Both the position numbers and the translations under genes were made by a program. The notes under the pieces are model-generated. The model saw nothing but the letters and a program-made list of their open reading frames with translations. It did not search any database and was not told where the DNA came from. This document shows, piece by piece, positions 52,704 to 61,005 of a DNA stretch of 64,000 bases. Source of the stretch: Bacteroidaceae bacterium (GTDB lineage Bacteria > Bacteroidota > Bacteroidia > Bacteroidales > Bacteroidaceae); NCBI GenBank assembly GCA_017483605.1, contig JAFUWG010000015.1, positions 1 to 64,000 of the forward strand, read 5' to 3'. Numbering within the stretch: position 1 is the stretch's first letter; the number at the start of each line of letters is the position of its first letter.

Positions 52704-53603
52704 ATGAAGAAACATTCGTTGAAAGAGTGGGTGCTCACCACACGCCCCTGGTCCTTTCCTGCTTCTGCCATGCCTGTGCTGGTGACGATGGCGTGGGTCT
52801 TCACCACGGTGAGCCGAGATGCCAACTGGCTGTTGGGCTTGTGGGCACTGGTGAACATTGTGCTGGTACACGCCGCAGGCAACCTCTGGAGCGACTATTT
52901 TGACCACCGCCAAGGAGTGGACCGCGAGGACACCTACGGCGTGAAGATTCTGACCAGCCAGCAATTTACGCCCCGAGAGGTGTGGTGGCTGTCTGTCTGC
53001 CTGCAAGTGGTCGCCGTGGCGATGGGCATTGGCCTTGTGCTGCTGACGGGGCTTCCCCTGCTGTGGATTGGCGTGGCCGGCATCTGCCTCTCGCTGCTCT
53101 ACCCGCCACTGAAGTATCATGCGTTGGGCGATGTGGTCATCCTCTTGTGCTATGCGTTGCTGCCGATGATTGGCACATCGTTTGTCACGACGGGCGTCAT
53201 CCACTGGAACGTGCTGTGGCTGGCGGTGCCTGTGGGATTGATTACGGTGGCCATCCTGCATGTGAACAACACCCGAGACATCGAAACCGACCAGCGTGCC
53301 GGCATCAAGACGTTCTCGCTGCTGACGGGCCGTCGCTTTGCGGCATGGGTGTACGTGTTCGAAGTGACCATGCCCTACCTCTGGATGGTGGGGCTTGCCG
53401 CGGTGGGCATCGTCCCCTGGTTCACGCTGCTGGTGTTCCTGTCCCTGCCCCTTGCCCTCAAGAATGTCAAGACCATGCGAGGCTACAAGACGGGAGGCGT
53501 CGAGTCGTTTGCCCGACTGGACGAGGCGACCGCTCAACTGCAACTGGTTTTCAGCCTGACGCTCTGCATCGGCTTCCTCCTTGCGGCATTCTTCGGAGGA
53601 TGA
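52704..53603 (+). CDS. menA: 1,4-dihydroxy-2-naphthoate polyprenyltransferase
   Basis: 299 residues; ATG at 52704 is chosen because the long upstream frame runs through the AT-rich array. UbiA superfamily with about eight membrane helices and both aspartate motifs: NLWSDYFDHRQGVDREDTYG (first) and VNNTRDIETDQRAGIKTFS (second). It begins KKHSLKEWVLTTRPWSFPASAMPV, typical of Bacteroidetes MenA. It prenylates 1,4-dihydroxy-2-naphthoate in menaquinone synthesis at the inner membrane. Followed by the CPBP gene after 30 nt. Confidence 0.93.
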   Translation: MKKHSLKEWVLTTRPWSFPASAMPVLVTMAWVFTTVSRDANWLLGLWALVNIVLVHAAGNLWSDYFDHRQGVDREDTYGVKILTSQQFTPREVWWLSVCLQVVAVAMGIGLVLLTGLPLLWIGVAGICLSLLYPPLKYHALGDVVILLCYALLPMIGTSFVTTGVIHWNVLWLAVPVGLITVAILHVNNTRDIETDQRAGIKTFSLLTGRRFAAWVYVFEVTMPYLWMVGLAAVGIVPWFTLLVFLSLPLALKNVKTMRGYKTGGVESFARLDEATAQLQLVFSLTLCIGFLLAAFFGG

Positions 53604-53633
53604 TATGGACTGACAAACGCTTTCGGACACGAC

Positions 53634-54275
53634 ATGAAAAGGCTCATTTTTTCTATCCTCGTCGCCGCCACCTTGTGGTTTCTGATGTTTTCTTCGCTGA
53701 CGGCTCCGCTGCTCAACTTCTGGTGGGCGATGGCTGCCAGTGCCGTGGTGCTGACGACGCTGGCGTGCCAAGAAGGGGTGCTGCAGCGTCTCCATGCCTC
53801 GCTCGGACGTGACGAACACATCGTGAGGTCGGTCATTCGGGAAGTGCTGCTCGGTATCGCCATTGCCGTGGTGCTGTGGGGCGTGTTCTGGGTGGGCGAC
53901 AAGGTGGCTTCGTGGCTGTTCCCTTTTGCCCGTCCGCAAGTGGACCTGATTTACGGCATGAAAACGGGCAACCAACCGTGGTTGATTGCCCTGCTTCTGC
54001 TGTTCATCATCGGGCCTGCCGAGGAACTGTTCTGGCGTGGCTACGTGCAGCATCGACTGGGCGAACGATGGTCGCCCACGCTGGGGTATGTGTTTGCCAC
54101 CGCCATCTACACGCTGGTTCATCTGCCGTCGGGCAATTTCATGCTCATCATGGCTGCGATGGTGTGTGGGGTGTGCTGGGGCGGTCTCTATCGGCTCATG
54201 CCACGGCATTTTCTCGCCATCCTGCTGTCCCACGCCCTGTGGGATTGTGCCGCCTTCGTGTGGTTCCCCATCTAA
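53634..54275 (+). CDS. CPBP family intramembrane glutamic endopeptidase
   Basis: 213 residues, six or seven membrane helices. Catalytic motif 1 GPAEELFWRGYVQ (Glu-Glu-x3-Arg), motif 2 YTLVHLPSGNFMLI with its His, and motif 3 LLSHALWDCAAF. These are the CAAX/Abi (Rce1-like) protease hallmarks. Possible role in processing membrane proteins or peptides; substrate unknown. Probably cotranscribed with menA. It ends 34 nt before the convergent TonB-receptor-like gene. Confidence 0.88.
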   Translation: MKRLIFSILVAATLWFLMFSSLTAPLLNFWWAMAASAVVLTTLACQEGVLQRLHASLGRDEHIVRSVIREVLLGIAIAVVLWGVFWVGDKVASWLFPFARPQVDLIYGMKTGNQPWLIALLLLFIIGPAEELFWRGYVQHRLGERWSPTLGYVFATAIYTLVHLPSGNFMLIMAAMVCGVCWGGLYRLMPRHFLAILLSHALWDCAAFVWFPI

Positions 54276-54309
54276 AGATTCTTCCCGACCGAAGCACGGC
54301 AAGGGCTGC

Positions 54310-56433
54310 CTATTCGTGCTTCACCACGCCGCTGTCCACGCCTGTGTTCTTCAGCGTCTGCTGCTCCGTTGTGTAGCGTCTGCCATGCGACAGATGGAGG
54401 GTGAGGCGTAGGGACACCATGTTGCCGAAGTCTGTGTTGCGGGAAGAGGCGGTTTTGTGCAGATAGCGATTGAGGAGTTCGGACTTGTTTTCAGGCCCGT
54501 CGCCGTCGAAGGGGTGCTGCCAGAAGAGGGAAAGGGTACCGAGTTTGCCGAGTCGGTAGGAGAGGCCCAGATAGGAGGCGTAGCCGCCATCTCCCTTACC
54601 CTCACCTTCGAGAAAGTGCCAACCGCTGTCGTAACTGGCTGAAAGCGTGAACTTTCCGAGATAGGCATTGAGGTCGAAACCGCCCATCAGTGTGTTGCGA
54701 AGATGGGTGTAGTGGTCGCCAAAATTGAAGCACCGGAGGAAGGTGCCATAGAGCGTGAAGTCGAACTTCTCAGGAATCAGGTGGAGGGTGAGATAGTCGT
54801 AGAGATAAATCATCTGCACGCTGCCCTGATTGGTGCGGGAGAAGATGTATTGGGTGGTGCCATCGGAGAGCGTTTGACGAGCGATGTCCTGCATTCGAGT
54901 GCGGTGGCAGTTGCGATAGAGGGCAAGAAAACTGTTGGTGACATGACGGCTGTCGTAGTCAAGACGAAGTTGATGCTCATAGTCAGGATTGGTCTTGAGG
55001 GTGGGATTGCCGATGCTCAGTTCTTCAATCAAAGCAAAGGGCAGCAACACACGTTCGTTCATCTGCGTGACATCGGTGAGTTGGGCGATGCGAGGGGCAG
55101 AACTCCGCATCTCGAAGTCGTAACTCAATGAAAGCGAGGAGGTGAGCGAATAATTGAGTGTCACTTTCGGACGTGGCAACCAATAGTTGAACGAGCCGCC
55201 TTGCTGACTGTAATACACATGGCTCACACCCATGCCTGCCTTATACCCCACCCCGAAGAGTTTGCCCCGAAGTTGTGCGTAGAGGTACTGACCAGAGTTG
55301 TGCAAGGGATTGTCTTTCTGCAAGTCGCCTGTGTATTCATTGCCCAGGTATTGCTGATGTTGCTTGAAGCCCACAGAGAACGTGAAGGGCTTGAAGCGAT
55401 TCTCATAGAGCCACTCGGAGGTGAGGGAATAGGTTCGCCCGCGTACATTATATATATAAGGGGAGACGGCATCGTAAGAATAGCCGTAGCGACTGCCCAC
55501 ATACGTGCCCACTGCGTTGGCGGTCAACGTCTGTGCGTGTGGCAGGCGAAGATTGAAGTAAAGATCGAGTTGGGTCGTGCCCGTGCGGTCTTTGCTTTGG
55601 GTGGTCACGGTGTCGGTGGAAAGGGGCTGAATGACCTCCTTCTCCGCATGGAAGGAGGGAGAGTTGCCGAAACTTTGCGAAAGTGTGGCGAGGAAGAGGT
55701 ACTTTTCATCTTCGGCAAGGCTGTACTTGGCAGAAAGCCCATTGCTGATGAAGGGGTTCTTGTAGGAGAGGGTACGATTGATGACCGATGCCGTCGTGCC
55801 ATCTGCCAGTATGTAATCTGTCGTGCCCTCGGAACGGTAGCCTCTGAAGTCCGTCCATCCGAAGTCGTAGTTGAACGAAAACTCGCTCTTGCCTCGGTTC
55901 ATGCGGAGATACAGATTGTCGCTGTTATGGCGACGATTGACCGCCTGCAACACTTCCCCACCCACGACATAGCCGCTGGTCGGACGAAGCACATGGATGT
56001 CAATCACATACGCCACACCGTCGCCGTATCGCAATCCGGGCGAGGTGATGAAGTCGATGGATTGTACCGTCCCCATTTCCAGCGACAGCAAATCCTGTGT
56101 GGAGGCAGGCACGTCGTTGATTCTCACCTGTACGGAACCAATCATTTCTGGTGCTGTTATCGTCCGCATCACCTCATCCACACGAATGCCCGGCAACGAC
56201 AATTTCTGTAACAGCGAATAGCCATCCGCCGATGCCTCCAACTGCGCTTGCGACGGAAACACCTTCATGCCATCCACCGTTTTCATCACTCGTGCGGCCT
56301 TCACCGTCACACCTTCCAGTTGTACTTCTTTGGTGGCGGCCGAATCTGTTGCCACCGAATCTGCGGTTTCCTGTGCCCACAGCATCGAGGAAGCCACCCA
56401 CATTTGAATACAAATAAAAACAAACTTCTTCAT
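54310..56433 (-). CDS. TonB-dependent receptor-like outer-membrane protein
   Basis: 707 residues. Signal peptide KKFVFICIQMWVASSMLWAQ, then a plug-like domain: VQLEGVTVKAARVMKTVDG, GYSLLQKLSLPGIRVDEVM, VRINDVPASTQDLLSLEMG, IDFITSPGLRYGDGVAYVIDI. From about 170 onward, amphipathic strands of a large barrel. It lacks the N-terminal carboxypeptidase-like domain and ends in a long tail GVDSGVVKHE rather than an aromatic residue, so it belongs to the 'outer membrane beta-barrel family' subgroup often paired with regulators. Ligand unknown. The ToxR-like gene lies just upstream on the same strand but the receptor has its own promoter. Confidence 0.82.
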   Translation of the reverse strand: MKKFVFICIQMWVASSMLWAQETADSVATDSAATKEVQLEGVTVKAARVMKTVDGMKVFPSQAQLEASADGYSLLQKLSLPGIRVDEVMRTITAPEMIGSVQVRINDVPASTQDLLSLEMGTVQSIDFITSPGLRYGDGVAYVIDIHVLRPTSGYVVGGEVLQAVNRRHNSDNLYLRMNRGKSEFSFNYDFGWTDFRGYRSEGTTDYILADGTTASVINRTLSYKNPFISNGLSAKYSLAEDEKYLFLATLSQSFGNSPSFHAEKEVIQPLSTDTVTTQSKDRTGTTQLDLYFNLRLPHAQTLTANAVGTYVGSRYGYSYDAVSPYIYNVRGRTYSLTSEWLYENRFKPFTFSVGFKQHQQYLGNEYTGDLQKDNPLHNSGQYLYAQLRGKLFGVGYKAGMGVSHVYYSQQGGSFNYWLPRPKVTLNYSLTSSLSLSYDFEMRSSAPRIAQLTDVTQMNERVLLPFALIEELSIGNPTLKTNPDYEHQLRLDYDSRHVTNSFLALYRNCHRTRMQDIARQTLSDGTTQYIFSRTNQGSVQMIYLYDYLTLHLIPEKFDFTLYGTFLRCFNFGDHYTHLRNTLMGGFDLNAYLGKFTLSASYDSGWHFLEGEGKGDGGYASYLGLSYRLGKLGTLSLFWQHPFDGDGPENKSELLNRYLHKTASSRNTDFGNMVSLRLTLHLSHGRRYTTEQQTLKNTGVDSGVVKHE

Positions 56434-56463
56434 ACTTTTTGAACGTTACTGAGTTTCACGTCA

Positions 56464-56471
56464 CAAAGGTA
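56464..56471 (-). promoter_or_regulatory. -7 box of the TonB-receptor-like gene
   Basis: TACCTTTG on the minus strand, 30 nt upstream of the ATG. No clear -33. Confidence 0.6.
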
Positions 56472-56541
56472 TGAAGAAGTCCACTCTCAGGAAGAAAAAA
56501 CTTCCTGACATTTGTCTGACATTTCGCCGACAAAAACCTAA

Positions 56542-57273
56542 CTATCTGTCTGTCAGCACATACGCCCTACCCCTATCCGACTCGATTTTGAGATGGCTAT
56601 GCCCCTCAAGGATGGGTTTGATGCGACGAATGAGGGTGTAGAGCGTGTCGGAGGCATCGGGTTTCTTGGGCCAAAGTGTGTTGCAGATATCCTGCTTGGA
56701 GAGGGAGTGAGAAGGAGAACGGAAGAACATCTCCATGAGTTGCTGCTGCATGGGGGTGAGACGCACTTCGATGCCTTCGTCTGTGAGGAACGTACTGTCT
56801 GCGGGAATGAAAGAAAGTCCTCCGAAAGCAATGCGGTGGTCTGTCGGTGCCACCACCAAACTCACCTCTGGATGACGCTTTTTGTTCCAATAACAACCTA
56901 TCGCCCAAAGAATTGCCAACACTACCAAAGCCCCAGCAGGACGTTGGTCGGACAAAGCAAAGACGGTGAGGAAAGAGCACCCTGCCTTGGCTTCGAGCAC
57001 CGTCACGTCTTGATGGTTGCGATAGACGGTCTTGACAGAGATGGATGCCGTGTCACGCACTTCGGGAATGGAGATGTAACTGCGATAGACACGAATGGTA
57101 TCGGCATCCACCACGTCGCTCTGACGCTCCGCTAATGTCTGCGAAAGAGCCGTCTCCACATCGTCCTCTATGCTCTTTGCCTTGAGTTGGGCACTACCCA
57201 AAGAGGTCAGCACCGCACTGGCAACCAAGAACATAAAAACAACTAACGGTAATGTCTTCATGGTGAAAATCAT
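56542..57273 (-). CDS. Membrane-bound winged-helix regulator (OmpR-type DNA-binding domain, ToxR-like)
   Basis: 243 residues; Met5 (57261) is an alternative start. N-terminal membrane segment LPLVVFMFLVASAVLTSLG, an extracytoplasmic region of about 90 residues, a second helix PAGALVVLAILWAIGCYW (about 117-134), and a cytoplasmic C-terminal winged helix (about 150-243) with VRLTPMQQQLMEMFFRSPSHSLSKQDICNTLW and LYTLIRRIKPILEG...DRGRAYVL. No receiver domain, so it may sense envelope signals directly and bind DNA while tethered. It follows the C69 peptidase gene with no gap, and the TonB-receptor-like gene comes next, suggesting these two as partners or targets. Confidence 0.8.
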   Translation of the reverse strand: MIFTMKTLPLVVFMFLVASAVLTSLGSAQLKAKSIEDDVETALSQTLAERQSDVVDADTIRVYRSYISIPEVRDTASISVKTVYRNHQDVTVLEAKAGCSFLTVFALSDQRPAGALVVLAILWAIGCYWNKKRHPEVSLVVAPTDHRIAFGGLSFIPADSTFLTDEGIEVRLTPMQQQLMEMFFRSPSHSLSKQDICNTLWPKKPDASDTLYTLIRRIKPILEGHSHLKIESDRGRAYVLTDR

Positions 57274-58938
57274 TTATGGCAACAAATACTTATCGCCTGT
57301 CTCCTTGATGATTTGTTTGCGGAATGCTTCTGGATAACCAGGACGTGCAGGAGCCTGCGAAATGCCATGCTCCGTTTTCTTGAAGCCATCAAGCAGCGGG
57401 TCATTATCTTCCACCTTCTTCGTCGCCATGTCGAGGTGCTTAATCATCAAGTATTCAAAGAGGCGTTGCCAACGTGCCATCATCATGTTTGAGCGAATGA
57501 GTGAGGCTTCCGTCAGGTACTTGACGACAGCCTCTTCGCCTTGTTCCTTGAGCAACTGAAGTGGGTACTCATCCATGCCGCCGAGGTCAATCCCTTCCTC
57601 CATTGCTTCACGCTGTTTCAGCACATCGGGAAACATCTTCTCGTAGTAGGGATACACCAAGTTACTCACGGCATTCTGCACCCAAAAAGCACTCTCCCAA
57701 GAGAAAGTCACATCGTCCTGTACACCATCCACCTTCCTGAAACACTTCGGCATCTCGGTGATACAGCAGTTGAGCGGAATGTAGGGAGCCATATTCGGGT
57801 CATCATTCGTCACCCAAACAATGCCTCCGATCGCATCAGGATATTGCGAACGCATCTGACCCACAAACGAGAAAGCGGTCTGCTGTGTCGATACAGGACG
57901 CTCGTTGAAATACTTCTTGCCCTCACTCTCCCACTCCAGCGGAGTAGGACGATAAGGCATGTTGTAAGCACCTGCTCCCTCCTCGTTCTGAATGTCGAAA
58001 GGAGTGCCCTCGTAGTGGTCTCGCATTCCACCCATCACATCCTTCACAGACACCTTCTGCTTCGGCTTCATATAGAGCGGCATCTCACCTTTCAGATCAT
58101 TGCCCTTCGCATATTCCACATACTTATCCATGCCGTCGCAGAGACGATTGAAGATGCTCCATACACGTGCCTCGCAATAACGCACGGCACTGAAGTCGTT
58201 GGGAGCATACGCATCACGGAACGAAAACTCTGCATCCTTACCAGAGAAGAAGCCCTTCTGACGGGCAAACGCAATCACATCCTTCGAACAGAGCACCTGC
58301 TTCTTGTCGAACTGGCTCAGTCGAGTGATGCGACTCTGGTTGGCATGTGCCGACACACAATCATCAGGAATGCGTACAGCCGCCCACACAGCACCTTTCT
58401 CACCTGCTCCTTTACCGATCATCTCCAGAATCCATGCCTCGTTCTTGTCGCAGATAGAGAAGGTTTCACCCTCAGAGCAATAACCATACTTGTCCACCAG
58501 CGTAGTCATGATGTCAATCGCATTGCGAGCCGAAGTAGAACGCTCCAGCGCGATGTAAATCAGCGAGCCATAGTCAATCATTCCCTCTGTCTTCCAAAGT
58601 TCTTCACGCCCTCCATACGTCGTTTCCGTGATGCTCACCTGATGCTCATTCATCTGTCCAACTACAGTATAGGTTCTCTCTGCCTGAGGAATCTCACCCA
58701 GGTATTTGTTGGAGTCCCAGTCATAAATCTTCCTCATCTCACCAGCCGCATGTACCCCACCTTTGTGATGGTAGATGTTTCCATACATGCCGTAAGAATC
58801 CGCATTATAACTCACAAACACGCTTCCATCCGCAGAAGCACCCTTGCCAACAATGATGTTGGTACAAGCCCAAGCAGTCGTCATCAGGGCAGAAACGCCC
58901 CATGCCACTACCGAAAAAATAAAATTCTTCATTGCCAT
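57274..58938 (-). CDS. C69 family dipeptidase
   Basis: 554 residues; Met3 (58932) may be the start. The signal-like segment FIFSVVAWGVSALMTTAWA is followed directly by Cys25 in ACTNIIVGKGASADGS, the N-terminal nucleophile exposed after cleavage in this Ntn-hydrolase family. Other landmarks: VSYNADSYGMYG, VSITETTYGGREEL, SEGETFSICDKNEAWILEMIG and RIPDDCVSAHANQSRIT. It hydrolyses dipeptides (PepD-type) in the periplasm. Own promoter; probably cotranscribed with the membrane-bound regulator. Confidence 0.9.
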   Translation of the reverse strand: MAMKNFIFSVVAWGVSALMTTAWACTNIIVGKGASADGSVFVSYNADSYGMYGNIYHHKGGVHAAGEMRKIYDWDSNKYLGEIPQAERTYTVVGQMNEHQVSITETTYGGREELWKTEGMIDYGSLIYIALERSTSARNAIDIMTTLVDKYGYCSEGETFSICDKNEAWILEMIGKGAGEKGAVWAAVRIPDDCVSAHANQSRITRLSQFDKKQVLCSKDVIAFARQKGFFSGKDAEFSFRDAYAPNDFSAVRYCEARVWSIFNRLCDGMDKYVEYAKGNDLKGEMPLYMKPKQKVSVKDVMGGMRDHYEGTPFDIQNEEGAGAYNMPYRPTPLEWESEGKKYFNERPVSTQQTAFSFVGQMRSQYPDAIGGIVWVTNDDPNMAPYIPLNCCITEMPKCFRKVDGVQDDVTFSWESAFWVQNAVSNLVYPYYEKMFPDVLKQREAMEEGIDLGGMDEYPLQLLKEQGEEAVVKYLTEASLIRSNMMMARWQRLFEYLMIKHLDMATKKVEDNDPLLDGFKKTEHGISQAPARPGYPEAFRKQIIKETGDKYLLP

Positions 58939-58959
58939 AAAGTTCTCTTTTTATGGATG

Positions 58960-58991
58960 CAAAGATACACATTTTCACGAAAAAGAACAAA
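58960..58991 (-). promoter_or_regulatory. Promoter of the C69 peptidase gene
   Basis: On the minus strand: TTTG (plus 58988-58991), a 20-bp spacer and TATCTTTG (plus 58960-58967), 22 nt before the ATG at 58938. Confidence 0.75.
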
Positions 58992-59050
58992 AAACGACGG
59001 AAAACAACATCTCTGACACAAGAAACAAGGCTTTTCCCAACAAGTTTTCG

Positions 59051-59058
59051 TACATTTG
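59051..59058 (+). promoter_or_regulatory. -7 box of the SDR gene
   Basis: TACATTTG, 36 nt upstream of the ATG. The -33 is weak. Divergent from the C69 peptidase promoter about 60 bp away. Confidence 0.6.
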
Positions 59059-59093
59059 CCAAATAAAAAACCACGGCAACAGCAACGAAACGT

Positions 59094-59849
59094 ATGACAC
59101 AGAAGAAAGCCATCATCATAGGTGCCACATCAGGCATCGGACTCGAAATGGTCAAGGTACTCACCTCGCAGGGTTGGCAGGTGGGCATCGCCGGAAGGCG
59201 GCAAGCATTGCTGCAACAGATTCAGAGCAAGAACCTCGATGTGGTCGCCACCGAGTGCATCGACATCACGCAAGAGGATGCTCCCAAACGCCTCCTCACC
59301 CTCATTGGGAAGACAGGCGGCATGAACCTCTACTTCCACAGTGCCGGCATCGGCTATCAGAACCCCGCCCTCGACATGGGAAAAGAGATGGCAACCGTTG
59401 CCACCAACGTGACGGGTTTCACACAAATGATAGGTACAGCCTTCCACTACTTCGAGCAGCACCCCGAACAAGACAGCCACCTCGCCGTCATCAGCAGCAT
59501 TGCCGGCACACGAGGCTTGGGTGCCGCTCCTGCCTACTCGTCCACCAAACGCTACATCAACCATTACCTCGAATGCCTCACCCAACTTTGCCACATCCGA
59601 GGCATCCGACACATCCACCTCCACGACATCCGTCCTGGTTTTGTCCGCACCCCACTCCTTGCAGACGGTCATCACTACCCCTTCCAACTCGACCCACACC
59701 GCGTTGCCCTCTCCATCGCAAAGGGCATCCGCCACAATCGTTCCATCATCACCATCGACTGGCACTACCGCCTCCTCGTCTTCTTCTGGCGGCTGATTCC
59801 GAGGTGGTTGTGGGTACGGATGAAGGTGGTATCAAAAGGGGATGACTGA
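59094..59849 (+). CDS. Short-chain dehydrogenase/reductase
   Basis: 251 residues, classical SDR. Cofactor motif IIGATSGIGLEMVKVL near residue 8-23 with AGRR after strand 2 (suggesting NADP), LYFHSAGIGYQN in the place of NNAG, catalytic Ser in SSIAGTRGLG and Tyr-x3-Lys in AYSSTKRYINHYLE. The C-terminus has a hydrophobic LLVFFWRLIPRWLW tail that may touch the membrane. Substrate unknown. Single gene, ended by the terminator in the first 103-bp repeat. Confidence 0.88.
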   Translation: MTQKKAIIIGATSGIGLEMVKVLTSQGWQVGIAGRRQALLQQIQSKNLDVVATECIDITQEDAPKRLLTLIGKTGGMNLYFHSAGIGYQNPALDMGKEMATVATNVTGFTQMIGTAFHYFEQHPEQDSHLAVISSIAGTRGLGAAPAYSSTKRYINHYLECLTQLCHIRGIRHIHLHDIRPGFVRTPLLADGHHYPFQLDPHRVALSIAKGIRHNRSIITIDWHYRLLVFFWRLIPRWLWVRMKVVSKGDD

Positions 59850-59872
59850 TTGAATGGTCTCTATAAAAATCC

Positions 59873-59975
59873 TGTGTCTTGGGAGAAATTCACATCCCAA
59901 GGCACATTTTTTAGCCTCTTTCTTTTGTTCTTCTGAAAAAGTCTTTGTACATTTGCAACGTGTTCTTCGGAACAT
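59873..59975 (+). repeat. 103-bp direct repeat, copy 1 (terminator plus promoter)
   Basis: Identical to 60703-60805. First part: intrinsic terminator with the 12-bp stem TGTGTCTTGGGA / TCCCAAGGCACA (one G-T pair, 10-nt loop) followed by T6 (59907-59912). Second part: a complete promoter, TTTG at 59924-59927, 20-bp spacer and TACATTTG at 59948-59955. Copy 1 should stop the SDR transcript and start mntA-hepT. Confidence 0.92.
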
Positions 59976-60025
59976 GATTATAATAGTACAAATACCCGCA
60001 TTAATACGTTCTACAAAAAGAAACG

Positions 60026-60325
60026 ATGAGTACATTGACAATGACAAAGATGATGGCTGAATATTTTAAGACACAACCCGTCTTAAAAGCATGGCTGTTT
60101 GGCTCTTATTCTCGAGGCGAAGAAAACCCCGGCAGCGATGTGGACATTCTCATTGTCCCTGACAAGACTCAACATTTCAGTTTGTTCACACTCGGAGGCA
60201 TGTACGAGGACTTGAAAGCCTTGTTGGGGCGAGAAGTGGACATCATCACGGATGGCGGACTGCTCCCCTTTGCCAGAGAAAGTGCGGAACGTGACAAGAA
60301 ACTGATTTATGAGAGAAAGGACTAA
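60026..60325 (+). CDS. mntA: MntA-type nucleotidyltransferase antitoxin
   Basis: 99 residues. Minimal nucleotidyltransferase with GSYSRGE (26-32) and SDVDILIV: Ser27 to Asp38 and Asp40 fits the GSX10DXD motif exactly. In characterised MntA-HepT (type VII) systems this protein adds AMP to the tyrosine of HepT and inactivates it. Overlaps hepT by 17 nt. The module lies between two identical 103-bp repeats, the first of which carries its promoter. Confidence 0.9.
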   Translation: MSTLTMTKMMAEYFKTQPVLKAWLFGSYSRGEENPGSDVDILIVPDKTQHFSLFTLGGMYEDLKALLGREVDIITDGGLLPFARESAERDKKLIYERKD

Positions 60326-60656
60326 AGACCCGAAACGGTTGGCAGACATTCTGCAAGCCATCGACAACATTGTCAAGTACATAGGCGACACCTCTATGGA
60401 AGAGTTCATTGCCGATGGCATGTGCTATCATGCTGTTGTTTATAATCTGATGATTATTGGTGAGGCTGCCAACATGCTGACTTTCGACTTCCGCGAGGAG
60501 CATCCCAAAACTCCCTGGAAAGAGATAACAGGTATGCGTAACTTTCTCGTACACGACTACCACCACGTAGAGGAAGACATCGTATGGAAAGCCATCCAAG
60601 AAGACTTGCCACCATTGCGAGAACAAGTGATAGAATACCTAAAGAGTAGTCAATAA
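60309..60656 (+). CDS. hepT: HepT-type HEPN toxin ribonuclease
   Basis: 115 residues, all helical. GMRNFLVHDY contains Arg77, His82 and Tyr84 in the RX4HXY arrangement required for HEPN nuclease activity and for modification of the Tyr by MntA. Conserved YHAVVYNLMIIGEAANML is also typical. Complete and apparently active. It is a toxin that cleaves RNA when released from MntA control. Its stop is 46 nt before the second 103-bp repeat. Confidence 0.92.
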   Translation: MRERTKDPKRLADILQAIDNIVKYIGDTSMEEFIADGMCYHAVVYNLMIIGEAANMLTFDFREEHPKTPWKEITGMRNFLVHDYHHVEEDIVWKAIQEDLPPLREQVIEYLKSSQ

Positions 60657-60702
60657 AAACAAAAGAATTGCATTAAAGTTTGACATCGTCGGAGAGAATC
60701 TA

Positions 60703-60805
60703 TGTGTCTTGGGAGAAATTCACATCCCAAGGCACATTTTTTAGCCTCTTTCTTTTGTTCTTCTGAAAAAGTCTTTGTACATTTGCAACGTGTTCTTCGG
60801 AACAT
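60703..60805 (+). repeat. 103-bp direct repeat, copy 2 (terminator plus promoter)
   Basis: Same 103 bases as 59873-59975, offset by 830 bp. Terminator stem 60703-60714 / 60725-60736 with T6 at 60737-60742; promoter TTTG 60754-60757 and TACATTTG 60778-60785. Copy 2 should end the hepT transcript and start transcription toward the lipoprotein gene. Confidence 0.92.
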
Positions 60806-60824
60806 AACATTTTATTTGTTCATC

Positions 60825-60973
60825 TTTCCCTATCGAACTTGCACCTCGACCACGGAAACTTTAAGAACAAAGACTATAATCCAAGAGATTTGCACCCATA
60901 TGGTGCAGATTTCTCCATTGGATTATAGAGGCAGTGCAAGGCCTGATAGGGAAATGGTGGGTCTGCACTTTTT
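60825..60973 (+). promoter_or_regulatory. Highly structured 5' leader (possible attenuator or small RNA)
   Basis: About 40 nt after the copy-2 -7 box. Inner hairpin: CTATAATCCAA plus GAGATTTGCACC (60874-60896) against GGTGCAGATTTCTCC plus TTGGATTATAG (60902-60928). Outer pairing: TTTCCCTATC...CTTGCAC (60825-60844) against GTGCAAG...GATAGGGAAA (60934-60954). Then TCTGCAC directly followed by TTTTTT (60962-60974), which could instead pair with GTGCAGA (60903-60909) and form a terminator-like stem. Alternative pairings suggest an attenuator, but it could also be a small mobile hairpin element. Confidence 0.5.
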
Positions 60974-61005
60974 TGTATAAGTACTAATGATAAAAAACAA
61001 CAATT

